From Nostocoides_A vanveenii (lineage in GTDB: Bacteria > Actinomycetota > Actinomycetes > Actinomycetales > Dermatophilaceae), in the NCBI RefSeq assembly GCF_039531165.1, contig NZ_BAAAPN010000021.1, positions 12,824-76,823 on the forward strand: DNA of 64,000 nt, written 5' to 3'. The position numbers and the translations under genes were made by a program. Under the pieces are notes generated by a model, which searched no databases, was not told the DNA's origin, and worked only from the letters and a program-made list of their open reading frames with translations. The first letter of the stretch is position 1; every line of letters starts with the position of its first letter. Positions 1-9,383 of the stretch are shown piece after piece.

Positions 1-2
1 AT

Positions 3-326
3 CACCTAGCTCGCCGGAGCGCTACGACACGGTCGTCCAGGCGACCGCTAGGCGTCGCGATCTCGATGGTCATGGCGCACGCACCCGTCATCTTTCCCGC
101 CGTCCTGCGGCGGCCGTTGCCTTATCGCACGGCGATGTGGGCACCACTGGTTCTGCTCCAGGTCGGCCTCGCCTTTCGCATCCCGCTGGGCAACGGCTTT
201 GGCCGGCAACGCCTTTGGGAGCTCGGCGGCATCCTGAACGTCGCCGCACTCCTGCTCTTCGTCGCGACGACCGTATGGAAGTCTGGTCACCGCCCGACGT
301 ACACGGTCCGCCGCGGCCGCACCTGA
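3..326 (+). CDS. Membrane protein, 5'-truncated by window edge
   Basis: The frame is open from the left edge of the window to the TGA at 324-326, so only the C-terminal part is visible. The last 86 residues, from the internal ATG at 66, contain two hydrophobic stretches (MWAPLVLLQVGLAFRI and LGGILNVAALLLFVATTV), which look like the last membrane helices of a polytopic protein. The product ends 22 bp before the next gene, which is also a membrane/copper-oxidase gene, so the two probably form one operon. I do not recognise the family with certainty. The stretch upstream of residue 18 is arginine-rich and poorly convincing, so the true frame may change before the visible ATG. Confidence 0.5.
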   Translation, partial: HLARRSATTRSSRRPLGVAISMVMAHAPVIFPAVLRRPLPYRTAMWAPLVLLQVGLAFRIPLGNGFGRQRLWELGGILNVAALLLFVATTVWKSGHRPTYTVRRGRT

Positions 327-347
327 CCGCGTGGCGTCGACGGCCCT

Positions 348-1683
348 ATGACCGTTCTTGAGACCAAACCCGTCGAGCCCGCGACGCCGACGCGAAGCGT
401 GTGGCCGTGGCGCGATCATCCCTCCTTCCTCTGGCTGCTCGTCGCCGGCATCGTGGTCGCTATCCGGCCACTAGTGCCGCACGCGGATTGGCTGCTCATC
501 CACCTCGTGCTGCTCGGTGCCCTCACGCATGCGGCCATCGTCTGGAGCACCCACTTCACGCAAGCCCTCCTCAAGACCGGCCCCACGATTGATGTCCGGA
601 GAACGCAAAGCCGCCGACTGGAACTGCTTTTCGCCGGAGTCGCCCTGGTGCTCACGGGCGTCGTCGCCGAGCGCTGGGTGCTCACCGTCACCGGCGCCAT
701 CCTGGTATCGGGCGCCGTCGTCTGGCACGCCGTCATGCTGTGGCGACGCCTGCGCGCCTCCATTGCCGTGCGCTTCCGCACGACCGTCCACTACTACCTG
801 GCCGCAGCGACCTGCGTGCCCCTCGGCGCGACCTTCGGCGCCCTCCTGGCCCGCGGGCCCGATGACGACCTGCGCGGCCGCCTGCTCGTCGCCCACACCA
901 TGGTGATGGTCCTCGGCTGGCTCGGCCTCACCGTCACCGGCACCCTGGTGACGCTCTGGCCGACGATGCTTCGCACCCGCATGGATCCTCGGGACGAACG
1001 CCTTGCCCGACAAGGGCTGCCGATTCTCATCGGCGCCGTCATGGTCATCGTCGCCGGCGCGCTCACCGGTGTTCAACTCCTCGCAGCCGCCGGCCTACTC
1101 CTCTATCTCGCCGGCGGGGCCTGGTGGGGTCGCGCCCTCTGGCTGCCGCTGCGCCAAGCCACCGACCGAGTTCGCCCCGCTCTCCGTGGCGGCCGCCCTG
1201 ATCTGGGCGCTCAGCGCGATTGGGTGGATCGCGGGAAACCTTGTCCTGCAGGATAACTGGGCCGATATCGGCGATGCTTATGGTCATCCCGCCGCCGTCC
1301 TCGCTGCTGGCTTCGCGCCGCAGGTCCTGCTCGGGGCGATGTCCTATCTCGTCCCCAGTGTCATCGGTGGCGGCCCGGCCGCGGTCCGCGCCGCCGGCCC
1401 GTGGGTCGACAAATGGGCCGTATGCCGTTTGGTCACCATCAACGGCGGCCTCGCCCTCACGCTGCTCCCGACACCACCCGCGGTCCGGGCGTTGCCTGCG
1501 GGAGTGGTGGTGGCGGCATACGGGCTGGCGCTGCCGTTGCTGGGACTCGGGATCCGCGCGAGCCTGCGGGCGCGGCGCGAGCGGCCCGACCGCCTCGCCG
1601 CCCACCGTTGCGGCACCAGGCGGATCGTCGGTCGATCTGGTCGTCTCGTCAGTTCGTCGCCGGCTGCTGCACGCTCGCCCTAG
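348..1683 (+). pseudogene. Polytopic membrane module, frameshifted, probably N-terminal half of a multicopper oxidase
   Basis: Starting at the ATG at 348, the first frame (348-1256) encodes at least six hydrophobic helices, for example HPSFLWLLVAGIVVAIRPL and a GALTHAAIVWSTHF stretch. Homologous sequence then continues in the +1 frame from about 1160 (PTEFAPLSVAAALIWALSAI, then more helices) to about 1600. From there the third segment, in the original frame, runs into the cupredoxin/multicopper oxidase at 1686-3002. The two shifts compensate each other. The simplest reading is one ancestral gene of about 880 codons, a membrane domain fused to a nitrite-reductase-like oxidase, with a one-base insertion near 1157 and a one-base loss near 1600-1640. 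Membrane-anchored multicopper oxidases of this build are known in actinobacteria (family knowledge). Either the gene is decayed or the read has indels. Confidence 0.6.
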
Positions 1684-3002
1684 CAGTGTGCGGCGGTGTG
1701 CTCGTCGACCCTGGGGCGGCCGGCTTCCCGGTGACCAGCACCGCGCCAACTGGCCCGCAGATCGCGGCGAGCGGGCATACGACGACGGTGCGGGTGACGA
1801 CCAAGGACATGCGCTTCCACCCAGACACGGTCGCTGTGCCCGCCGGCGATCGGCTCGTCATCGAGGTGGCCAATACCGACCCGGAGACCAGCCACGACCT
1901 CGTCCTCGCCAATGGCGCCAAGACACGCCGCCTGCGCCCGGGCACCTCCCAAACGCTCGACGCCGGCGTGCTGGCCGGGTCCCTCGACGGCTGGTGCTCG
2001 GTCGTCGGCCATCGCCAGATGGGCATGCGCTTCACGGTTCGCGTCATCGGCGGGTCGGCGAGCGCGCACCCGGCCAGCCCGTCTCCGACCGCCACCACCA
2101 CACCGGTCGATCTCCACGGCACCCCGGGACCGGACGTCCGCGCCACCGACGCCCGCCTCGCTCCCGCCACCAAGACGACAACGCACCGGGTCACGCTGAC
2201 CGTCACCGAGGCGGAACTCCAAGTCGCACCAGGCGTTTGGCAACGCCGCTGGCCCTACAACGGGACCGCTCCCGGTCCGACGCTGCGCGGCCATCTCGGC
2301 GACATTTTCGACATCACCATCGTCAACGACGCCTCGATGGGGCACTCGATCGACTTCCATGCCGGCTCGCTTGCACCGGATGAGCCGATGCGCACCATCC
2401 CGCCGGGCGCCACCCACCGCTACACCTTCACGGCCACGCACGCCGGGATCTGGATGTATCACTGCTCGACGAGGCCGATGTCGGCGCACATCGCGGCGGG
2501 CATGCACGGGGTGGTGATCATCGATCCGCCGGAACTTACGCCCGTGGACAGGGAGTACGTCCTCGTCCAGTCCGAGGTCTACCTCGGCCCCAACCATGCC
2601 CGTGGGTCGGCGTCGGAGGTGGACGCCGCCAAAGTCACCGCCGAGACGCCGGATGCAGTGGTGTTCAACGCCGTCACCGGCCAGTACGACCATCACCCCC
2701 TGACCGCCCGCATCGGCGAGCGAGTCCGCTTCTGGGTCCTCGACGCCGGCCCCAATCGGCCGACGTCCTTCCACATCGTCGGCGGGCAGTTCGACACCGT
2801 CTATGCCGAGGGGGCGTGGCTGCTGCGCGGCGCCCCGGGTCAGCCCGATGCCCCCGGAGGCGCCCAGGTCCTTGCCCTTGCCCCGGCTCAGGGCGGCTTC
2901 GTCGAACTGACCTTCCCCGAGGCCGGGCACTACCCGATCGTCAGCCACCTCATGGTCGATGCCGAGCGCGGTGCCCACGCGATCATGGCGCTCACGCCCT
3001 GA
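1401..3002 (+). CDS. Copper-nitrite-reductase-like multicopper oxidase (C-terminal part)
   Basis: The credible protein begins near 1640 with a hydrophobic segment (FVAGCCTLALAVCGGVLV). A cupredoxin follows with a type-1 copper ligand pattern (GWCSVVGHRQMGM). Two further cupredoxin domains resemble CuNIR: HSIDFHAGS, then YHCSTRPMSAHIAAGMHG, and finally PTSFHIVGGQFDTV with a C-terminal LTFPEAGHYPIVSHLM. These supply His/Cys/Met ligands for type 1 and type 2 copper. The protein would act outside the membrane as a copper oxidase or reductase; true nitrite reduction is not proven. The ORF opens at 1401, but its first 80 codons are a shadow of the membrane module, so the product is probably the C-terminal half of the frameshifted gene beginning at 348. 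The stop is at 3000-3002. Confidence 0.75.
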   Translation: MGRQMGRMPFGHHQRRPRPHAAPDTTRGPGVACGSGGGGIRAGAAVAGTRDPREPAGAARAARPPRRPPLRHQADRRSIWSSRQFVAGCCTLALAVCGGVLVDPGAAGFPVTSTAPTGPQIAASGHTTTVRVTTKDMRFHPDTVAVPAGDRLVIEVANTDPETSHDLVLANGAKTRRLRPGTSQTLDAGVLAGSLDGWCSVVGHRQMGMRFTVRVIGGSASAHPASPSPTATTTPVDLHGTPGPDVRATDARLAPATKTTTHRVTLTVTEAELQVAPGVWQRRWPYNGTAPGPTLRGHLGDIFDITIVNDASMGHSIDFHAGSLAPDEPMRTIPPGATHRYTFTATHAGIWMYHCSTRPMSAHIAAGMHGVVIIDPPELTPVDREYVLVQSEVYLGPNHARGSASEVDAAKVTAETPDAVVFNAVTGQYDHHPLTARIGERVRFWVLDAGPNRPTSFHIVGGQFDTVYAEGAWLLRGAPGQPDAPGGAQVLALAPAQGGFVELTFPEAGHYPIVSHLMVDAERGAHAIMALTP

Positions 3003-3195
3003 CCAGGCGTGCCCGCCGCTCCAGGTCCGCGGCATAAAGCTCGGCAATCACTGCGGGCGCCGGGCGTCCTCGGAGCCGGCCGACCACCACGCGATGCGGG
3101 GCGGCGACTCCAAACCCGCGCAAGACGTCGGGCAGATCGGCGATGTCGACCAGAATGTCGACTTTCGCCTCGGCGAACTCATCCACCTGACGTCG
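2992..3195 (-). pseudogene. Coding remnant on minus strand, C-terminal fragment
   Basis: Read leftward from about 3195 to the TGA at 2992-2994, the minus strand gives a protein-like segment with GC-rich third positions: EFAEAKVDILVDIADLPDVL, then APHRVVVGRLRGRPAPAV and IAELYAADLERRARLVRA. Upstream of about 3195 the frame turns into arginine/proline-rich noise. This suggests the 3' end of a gene whose 5' part has been lost. It overlaps the stop codon of the copper oxidase tail to tail. I do not recognise the family. Confidence 0.3.
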
Positions 3196-3212
3196 CCGGT
3201 GCCGCCCAGGTG

Positions 3213-3500
3213 ATGGCCGGCTACCGGGGGTTCGCGGAGTGGGTGGCCGACGACTTCGTCTTCTGGCGCGATCTCGGCTTGAGCATGGCCCGGGTCGACC
3301 CGCCCGTCGCGTGGCACGTCCCGCAGGTGCTGCCCAGCGACATCGGGCGTCCGCACACGGCACCGGTGATCATCAGCCTGACCCGCTCCTCGCATTTTCG
3401 TCGCCGCGGGCGATTCGGCAACCGGCGCCTGATCCGCCGGCGATTGTGGTTCGCCGGCGAGGCGTTTGCGGGTGCGCTTGCCCTTGTCGGTGCGCGTCCG
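3213..3500 (+). pseudogene. Possible coding remnant, unrecognised
   Basis: From an ATG at 3213 the plus strand reads MAGYRGFAEWVADDFVFW, RDLGLSMARVDPPVAWHV and PQVLPSDIGRPHTAPVIISL with strongly GC-rich third codon positions. That supports real coding until roughly 3400-3500, after which the frame becomes arginine/proline-rich. The frame stays open into the downstream glycosyltransferase, but no domain links the two. I see no known family. It may be a fragment left between the copper oxidase and the glycosyltransferase. Confidence 0.25.
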
Positions 3501-3668
3501 GCGAGGCGCTCGAGCCCTGACCCGAGCCGGCGACAACCTCACCAACGGCGTCCGCGTGGGCGCCGGACTCCAGTCGATCATCGACCAGCAGCCCCGGTCG
3601 CCTCCGGCCGTCCGGTCGACCCCGCCACGGCAGCCACGGCAGCCGAGGCAGACGAGCTGCTTCGCTCG

Positions 3669-4439
3669 GTGTCAGCGGTGATCCCGGTCCGGGGGCCGGC
3701 TCGGTTGCTCACCGAGCAGCTCGCCGCGCTCGGAAATCACGTTGCGGAGATCGACGGCGAGATCGTGATCGCCGACAACGGGTCCCCCAGCCTGGCGACG
3801 GTGCTGCGCCCGGACCTCCCGTGCACCATTCGGGTGGTACCCGCCTTGGGTGGCCGTGGCGCGTCATACGCCCGCAATCTCGGCGCGGCTGCCGCCCGCG
3901 GCGATGTCGTGGTCTGCTGCGATGCCGACGACATCGCCGCCCCCCATTTCCTTCACGATATCGTCGGCGCCCTCCGCGCGGCGGACCTGGTCACTGGGCT
4001 CTCCGTGCGCCACCCGGGTCCGGAGCGGGCGCGGGTGAACGCGTGGCTCGGTCTCCACCACGACCACCGCGAGGACGATGCGCCCGGACTCTACGGTCGG
4101 GCCTTCGTCCACAGCTGGTCCTTGGCCGTGCGTGCCGCCACACTGCGCAAGCTCGGTGGCTTCGACGAGGCGCTCGCCCACGGCGAGGACATCGATCTCG
4201 CCCTGCTAGCCAGTGCCGAGGGATTGCGGATCGGTGTAGCGACGACGGCCCGCTTCCAGTACCGGCTGCGAACGACGCGCCGGGCGCTCCTCGTCCAGCA
4301 ATATCGCTACTCCCGGTCGCTGCCCCGCGTGATCGCCAAGCACCGGCCCGCTGGCCTGACGGTGCCGCCAGGTAGCCAGCTGATGCAGGCGGTGCGCCTC
4401 GCGCGGTCCGTGTCGGCCAGCCGCATGGCGACGATCTGA
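3669..4439 (+). CDS. Family 2 glycosyltransferase, 3' end frameshifted
   Basis: From the GTG at 3669 the product begins directly with the GT-A fold (VSAVIPVRG). It has EIVIADNGS, a DxD-like metal/nucleotide site (VVVCCDADDIAAPHFL) and the distal acidic motif HGEDIDLALL, all hallmarks of GT2 sugar transferases that move a sugar from a nucleotide donor. The substrate is unknown. The frame is open back to 3009, but that N-terminal 220-residue extension looks non-coding. The ORF stops at 4437-4439. However, the adjacent frame continues plausibly (DDLTHAAVLAARLAGTAAG, ISAYRHDRT) to a TAG at 4517-4519, which suggests one G was lost near 4427 (ATGGCGAC for ATGGGCGAC). Confidence 0.7.
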   Translation: MSAVIPVRGPARLLTEQLAALGNHVAEIDGEIVIADNGSPSLATVLRPDLPCTIRVVPALGGRGASYARNLGAAAARGDVVVCCDADDIAAPHFLHDIVGALRAADLVTGLSVRHPGPERARVNAWLGLHHDHREDDAPGLYGRAFVHSWSLAVRAATLRKLGGFDEALAHGEDIDLALLASAEGLRIGVATTARFQYRLRTTRRALLVQQYRYSRSLPRVIAKHRPAGLTVPPGSQLMQAVRLARSVSASRMATI

Positions 4440-4536
4440 CCCATGCGGCGGTCCTTGCCGCCCGCCTCGCCGGCACCGCCGCCGGTGTGATCAGCGCCTA
4501 CCGCCACGACCGGACATAGGGCCGGGGGCTGACCCG

Positions 4537-7500
4537 TCAGCGGAAGCGCGCCTGCCGTCCGAGCGTGCCGACCAACGCCTCGCGCGCAGTCGCCGATGCC
4601 GCCTCGTCCCGAGCGGCACGCACGGCGTCGAGTCGCGCGCGCACCTCAAGCCGATCAGCGGCGCCCGATGGGCCGTCGGCGGCCAGGAAGGCCGACAACT
4701 GCGCGATCCCCGCATCCGCGCGCGCGACTTCCTGAGCCTGAGCGGCGTCTAGGCGCGCGGCATACCACGGGCTGGCCAGCACTGAATCGCGCGTGAACAA
4801 TGCGCGGAACTCGGGCGACTGCAGGGTCCATCCCTCCTGGGACGCTCCGCTCGCCATGATCTCCAGCAGGGCGCGCACCGGGGGGCACGCCGACGCGATC
4901 GTCCCGTCCGTGACGTAGGCCTGCGCCACCCGTTCGTGCGTGGCCGCCATCACCTCGACCGATTCGGCGAAGACGGCGAGGTCCTGGGTCTCGGGGCGCA
5001 GGATCGCTTCGGTGAAAATCGCGTCCGGATGCATGAAGATCCGGCCCAGGAAGGTGGTCGCGAACTTCGCGGTGATCCGCAGCCCCAGCCGGCTCGAGGG
5101 GACGGCGCGCCCGTCGATCTCGACATCCTCGACCGGCTCGAGATAGCCGTTCTCGGCCAGCCACGCCGCGGACCGCTCGTGCGGCTGCATCCGGGCGAAG
5201 ATCTCGGGGATCAACAAGCTGACGTCGTGGTCGACGCGCGCGGTCGGACCGACGAACCCGGCGCCGGAGACCCACCCGTCATAGCCGGTCAGGGCATACG
5301 ACAAGAAGGCAGAGTTGAGGTCGTAGGTCGTCGGCAGCGCGTTGAAGGGCGCCTTGGTCATTGCGCCCTCGCTGCCGGCCCCCGTCGTCGACGGGGACTT
5401 GCCGGTCATCGAGGAGATGAACTCCATGAGCAACTCGGGCAGCTCGAGATAGTGCAGGGGCGAGAAGGCGCACAGTGCCGGCACGCCCGGTTCGGGCGGG
5501 TTGTTGCGCCGCCCGGCGGCGACCACGTCCACGGCCATGGTGACTGGCGCGCTCTGCGAGAGCCCGCGGGCGAGCCGCACCGCGGTGAGTGCGGCCGCCG
5601 TCCCGCGCGGATCGGCGAGGTCGGGACGCACCTGCAGATAGCGGGGATTCTTCGACGGTTTCCCGTCGACCAGCCGCGGCCGCGCCGAGCACACAACGTA
5701 TGCCGGCCGGTCACCTTCGGTGCCCGCCGCGAAGTCGGTGATCAATCGCCGCATGGGAGAAGTGAATTCGCTCAGCGAGATCGCGTCATCACGCATCGCC
5801 CGGGCGGCGTCCCGATCGAGCGGCTCGAAGTTGGACAAGAACGTTCCCGGCTGGGCGACATCCGTTTCGGCGATGCTGTCGTAGCCGGGGTGGATCGCGT
5901 CATCCGGGCGCTGAAAGAGCAAGCGTTCACAGTTCTCGACGACTTTGACCGATTCCGCGGCTGCATCGCTTGCGGCGACCACCACGGAGGCGGTGATGTC
6001 GTCCTCGGTCTGCAGCTTGAGCGCCGGCGCGAAATCCGGACGCAGGCTGAACAGGCGATAGGAGCCGTCGGTCTCAAAGCCCACACGCAACATGTCGACC
6101 AGCACCTGCTGGCCGTCCAGACGCAGCCGGTTGCCAGGCCGGCCGTTGACCCGGCTGACGGTGAAATGGCTGCGCCAATCGGCGCCCCACTCCGGCCGGT
6201 AGGCCTCTTTGATGACATAGACCAGCTCGAGCACGTGGGGCGGGATCGACTCCAGGAAGGCGTTGTGCTCCGCGCTGACCTCCGGCGACGGGGTGAGTAG
6301 CTTGATGACGCTGCCGATGCTGCGCTGCGGGCCGAGGATGGGACGGGTGTCCTTGCCATTCCAGGAGGGCGCGGCATACCGGTTCGAATAGTCGCGGCCG
6401 ACGATCGCCGCGACGGCATCGAGATCGGCGTCGAAGTCGGCGACGAAAGCAGTGCCGATGGTGATGGCGTCGGCGATCGACTTCGAGATCTCTGACTTGC
6501 CACCGCCGGAGACGGTAGAAGGCTTGTGGCACACCGTGGTTCGCGCCGAGGTCCCGATGATCGTCCACTGCGCGGGGTCGGTGCGTACCTGCCGCATGAC
6601 GACCCGGAAACCGCTGGGGTCGAGGTAGGTCACGTCCGCACGGAACGGAATCCGTTGCGCCACGCCCGCGAGGTCGGTCCACGTGATCGACCGGTCGGCG
6701 AGCCGGAAGCGCGCGCCGGCCTCCACCAACACCAGGTCCGGGTGGGTGAGCAGGTGCGCCGACCCGTCCGCCGCGGGCACCCACAGGTGCGGATCGCGGG
6801 CGACGATCTCGGCGACCGAGGGCGCGTCATGGGCGTGCGTGTTGACGAACTCCTGGCCCTCGTCCCAGCTCGGGAAGACCATTGCGCCACCCGAGTGCTC
6901 CTCCTCCGCGCCGCCGAAAAGGTTGGCGGAGTAAGAGATCTGCGTCTTGACTTCCTTCTTGCAGTAGCCGAAGTAGTTGTCGGCGATGATCGTGACGATC
7001 ACGCCGCGCTCGTCGCGCGCGCACACCTTGAAGGCCTTGCCCCCGTTGTAGCGCTCGGCCGGATCGGTCCAACACATGCCGTCGCGGATCTGACGATCTG
7101 TCGCTTTGTCGCGGTGCGGCAGGCCGAGAGCGGCCTTGGTCGCGGACACCAGGTGGGGTGCGAGGATGACCAAGCCGGTATGCCCGGTCCAGTGCAGCGG
7201 GTCGAGCGCCGAATCGTTCTCCGGCACATAGGGATCGCCGGCATTGCCGAAGATGCCTTCGACGAAGTCGAGATTGGCGACCATGCTGCCGGGCACGATG
7301 AACCGGGTCTCCATCCGCCGCTCCCGCGTCCGGCCCGGCACGCCGACGACGACCAGCGGACGCAGCAACAGCGAGACAAAGCACGCCGCCCGCTCCGGCT
7401 GCGCGGACGTGATCGGCAACTCCAGCAAGGCTTTTGGGGGCGATAGCGCGGCGCGGAGAAGGAGCGCGAAGGTCTCCCGCGGCACCGCGAGCTTGTCGTC

Positions 7501-7968
7501 CGGTATGGGCAACCCGCCTTCGGCGAGGTGGAAGACCCCCGCAGTGGTGCGCCGGTCGTTGCGCGGGTTGTGGAGCACACCGTTGGCGAGCCGATAGCTC
7601 GTGATCAACTCCGATGCATAGTGATCGGTGTCGACCGGCAGGCTCAGTGTCCGCGCCAGCCCGGGCAGGTCGAGGGCCAAGGTGCGGCGAGGCAAGTGGG
7701 GGATGTCCGGCAGGCCGGCCAGGTAGTCATCGAGAAAGCTCTGCACCCGCTCGTCCACCGGGGGCAGCCGGTCGGCCAGACGCCGGCTCAGTTCGCGCTG
7801 GCGTTCCAGGAGCGGCCCGACCAGGGCCTCGTCGTCGCCGCCACCCTGCACCCGCGGTAGGCCGAGGAGAGCCAACCGGAGGTTGACCGCCGCCAGGGCC
7901 TGAGAGACCGTAAGCGCGGAGGTGCCAGCAGGGACGGGACCGGACTCGGTGGCAGTCATAGTGTCCAT
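4537..7968 (-). CDS. Very large conserved-looking protein of unknown function, P-loop-like motif
   Basis: From the ATG at 7968 the product is 1143 residues, soluble by composition, with no signal peptide or membrane helix. An alternative ATG lies 9 bp inside; the open frame runs up to 8067, but the LacI-type operator at 7977-7992 argues against the longer start. Visible landmarks are RYNGGKAFKVCARDERGVIV, ADNYFGYCKKEVKTQISYSA, and a glycine-rich SGGGKSEISKS (about residue 488) that resembles a phosphate-binding loop. A distant relation to PEP-carboxykinase-like nucleotide binding is a guess. I do not recognise the family. The gene stands alone on the minus strand, between the glycosyltransferase and a divergent lipase. 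Confidence 0.75.
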   Translation of the reverse strand: MDTMTATESGPVPAGTSALTVSQALAAVNLRLALLGLPRVQGGGDDEALVGPLLERQRELSRRLADRLPPVDERVQSFLDDYLAGLPDIPHLPRRTLALDLPGLARTLSLPVDTDHYASELITSYRLANGVLHNPRNDRRTTAGVFHLAEGGLPIPDDKLAVPRETFALLLRAALSPPKALLELPITSAQPERAACFVSLLLRPLVVVGVPGRTRERRMETRFIVPGSMVANLDFVEGIFGNAGDPYVPENDSALDPLHWTGHTGLVILAPHLVSATKAALGLPHRDKATDRQIRDGMCWTDPAERYNGGKAFKVCARDERGVIVTIIADNYFGYCKKEVKTQISYSANLFGGAEEEHSGGAMVFPSWDEGQEFVNTHAHDAPSVAEIVARDPHLWVPAADGSAHLLTHPDLVLVEAGARFRLADRSITWTDLAGVAQRIPFRADVTYLDPSGFRVVMRQVRTDPAQWTIIGTSARTTVCHKPSTVSGGGKSEISKSIADAITIGTAFVADFDADLDAVAAIVGRDYSNRYAAPSWNGKDTRPILGPQRSIGSVIKLLTPSPEVSAEHNAFLESIPPHVLELVYVIKEAYRPEWGADWRSHFTVSRVNGRPGNRLRLDGQQVLVDMLRVGFETDGSYRLFSLRPDFAPALKLQTEDDITASVVVAASDAAAESVKVVENCERLLFQRPDDAIHPGYDSIAETDVAQPGTFLSNFEPLDRDAARAMRDDAISLSEFTSPMRRLITDFAAGTEGDRPAYVVCSARPRLVDGKPSKNPRYLQVRPDLADPRGTAAALTAVRLARGLSQSAPVTMAVDVVAAGRRNNPPEPGVPALCAFSPLHYLELPELLMEFISSMTGKSPSTTGAGSEGAMTKAPFNALPTTYDLNSAFLSYALTGYDGWVSGAGFVGPTARVDHDVSLLIPEIFARMQPHERSAAWLAENGYLEPVEDVEIDGRAVPSSRLGLRITAKFATTFLGRIFMHPDAIFTEAILRPETQDLAVFAESVEVMAATHERVAQAYVTDGTIASACPPVRALLEIMASGASQEGWTLQSPEFRALFTRDSVLASPWYAARLDAAQAQEVARADAGIAQLSAFLAADGPSGAADRLEVRARLDAVRAARDEAASATAREALVGTLGRQARFR

Positions 7969-7976
7969 TGTCCCGT

Positions 7977-7992
7977 TGTGAAAACGCTTACA
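7977..7992. promoter_or_regulatory. LacI/cre-type operator
   Basis: The minus strand reads TGTAAGCGTTTTCACA; its 14-base core matches the consensus TGWAANCGNTNWCA for LacI-family/CcpA operators at every position. It ends 8 bp upstream of the ATG at 7968, where a bound repressor would block initiation. It also lies about 95 bp upstream of the divergent lipase start at 8088 and could affect both genes. The motif match is direct observation; repression by a sugar-responsive LacI-family protein is inference. Confidence 0.65.
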
Positions 7993-8087
7993 CCAGCGAG
8001 GCGGACCTTCCTCGCGTGAACTTTGGGTGACATTGCTCTCACGCCGCGCGCGTTGGCGGCGAGGCATCGGGGTGCGACGATGAGGCG

Positions 8088-9383
8088 GTGAAGTCCGCCG
8101 AGGCGCGCGAGATGGCCTACGTCTCGGGTGTCGCGTTGGCTCACCTGACGCGGATGGTGCGGGGCGCTCACGCCGCCGTGAGTTCGGCCGCCAGCGATGC
8201 CGTGAGCGTTCTGGTGGGGCCGCTGGCGGGGCCGGGGTTCGTCCTGGCCGACGTCGTGGCCGGTGGCGTCTACGCCGCAGCCGGCCTGGGCCTGCGTGCC
8301 GGCGCGGCCCTCGCCGGCGCGGTGGCCGCGGAGCGGATGCGCGCGGGCGACGACCAGCGACGCAGCCTCCACGATGCCTCGAAAGCCCCCCATGTCCTGG
8401 CCGTCGGCCACGCCCTCTGGGGCGAGGGCTTCGGTGGAGCTCCCACCCTCACGCCGGCGATGCACGTGCGGCGCGGCGGGCGCGCGGTGCCGCTGACGAC
8501 CGCTGGGGTGCGGGCGGCATACGGGCCGGTGACGGGGCAGGTGGCCGTTTTCGTGCACGGGTGGGGCGAGACCGATCGGTGCTGGCGGTATGCCGCGACC
8601 AAACGCGAGCCGTATGCCGATCGGCTGGCCGCCGACCTCGGCCTGACTCCCGTGCTCGTCCGCTACAACAGCGGGCTGCGGATCAGCGCGAATGGGCGCG
8701 CGCTCGATGCGGTGCTGGCCGAGCTGGTCGCGGGCTGGCCCGTCGCGGTGGATCGGATCGTGCTGATCGGGCACTCCATGGGTGGGTTGGTCATCCACTC
8801 GGCGCTGGCCCAGGCCGGCGGCGCCTGGGCGGATCTGGTCACCGACACCGTCACGCTGGGGACGCCGCACCACGGGGCGCCGCTGGCGCGCGGCGTCCAG
8901 CGCGCCGACGCGGCGCTCGCGACGACGACGCGGGGGCGATGGGCCGCGGATCTGTTGGGGACTCGCACGGGTGGCGTGCGCGATCTCGAACACGGCAATG
9001 TCGTCGCCGCGGACTGGTCGGGCCGGCCGCCCGACGGGGGCGACCATCGCACCCATCCAGCTGCCCGCGCGCAAGTCCGTCACCATGCGGTCGTGGCCGT
9101 GGCTCCAGGATTCTCGGGCGCGTTCGGTGCGCGCGTGGGCGATCTGGTGGTTCCCGTCGCATCTGCCGAACACGTCGAGATGCATTCCGTCGCAAGTCGA
9201 TTCGCGGGAGAACAGGTGGAAATGGTGCGCGGTGTGACACACCTCGGCCTGGTCAACGACGAAAGGGTGTATGCCGCACTCACTCGGTGGTTGTCGGCGC
9301 CCTGTGCCATCCTTGACGGCGCACCACAACCGCCTGGGGAGGCACCACCGCCATGCACACACCACGACGACGCACGCTCCTGA
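8088..9383 (+). CDS. Alpha/beta hydrolase, lipase-like
   Basis: GTG start. The first 100 residues are alanine-rich and amphipathic, followed by an alpha/beta-hydrolase core: oxyanion region VAVFVHGWGE, nucleophile elbow LIGHSMGG with Ser at about residue 230, then TLGTPHHGAPLARG, a stretch typical of PGAP1/lipase-class esterases that follow the nucleophile strand. A plausible catalytic His lies in GVTHLGLVND near the C terminus. No secretion signal is seen. The 3' end overlaps the next gene by 31 bp, so the two are co-transcribed. Lipid-ester hydrolysis is likely; the exact substrate cannot be told. Confidence 0.75.
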   Translation: MKSAEAREMAYVSGVALAHLTRMVRGAHAAVSSAASDAVSVLVGPLAGPGFVLADVVAGGVYAAAGLGLRAGAALAGAVAAERMRAGDDQRRSLHDASKAPHVLAVGHALWGEGFGGAPTLTPAMHVRRGGRAVPLTTAGVRAAYGPVTGQVAVFVHGWGETDRCWRYAATKREPYADRLAADLGLTPVLVRYNSGLRISANGRALDAVLAELVAGWPVAVDRIVLIGHSMGGLVIHSALAQAGGAWADLVTDTVTLGTPHHGAPLARGVQRADAALATTTRGRWAADLLGTRTGGVRDLEHGNVVAADWSGRPPDGGDHRTHPAARAQVRHHAVVAVAPGFSGAFGARVGDLVVPVASAEHVEMHSVASRFAGEQVEMVRGVTHLGLVNDERVYAALTRWLSAPCAILDGAPQPPGEAPPPCTHHDDARS

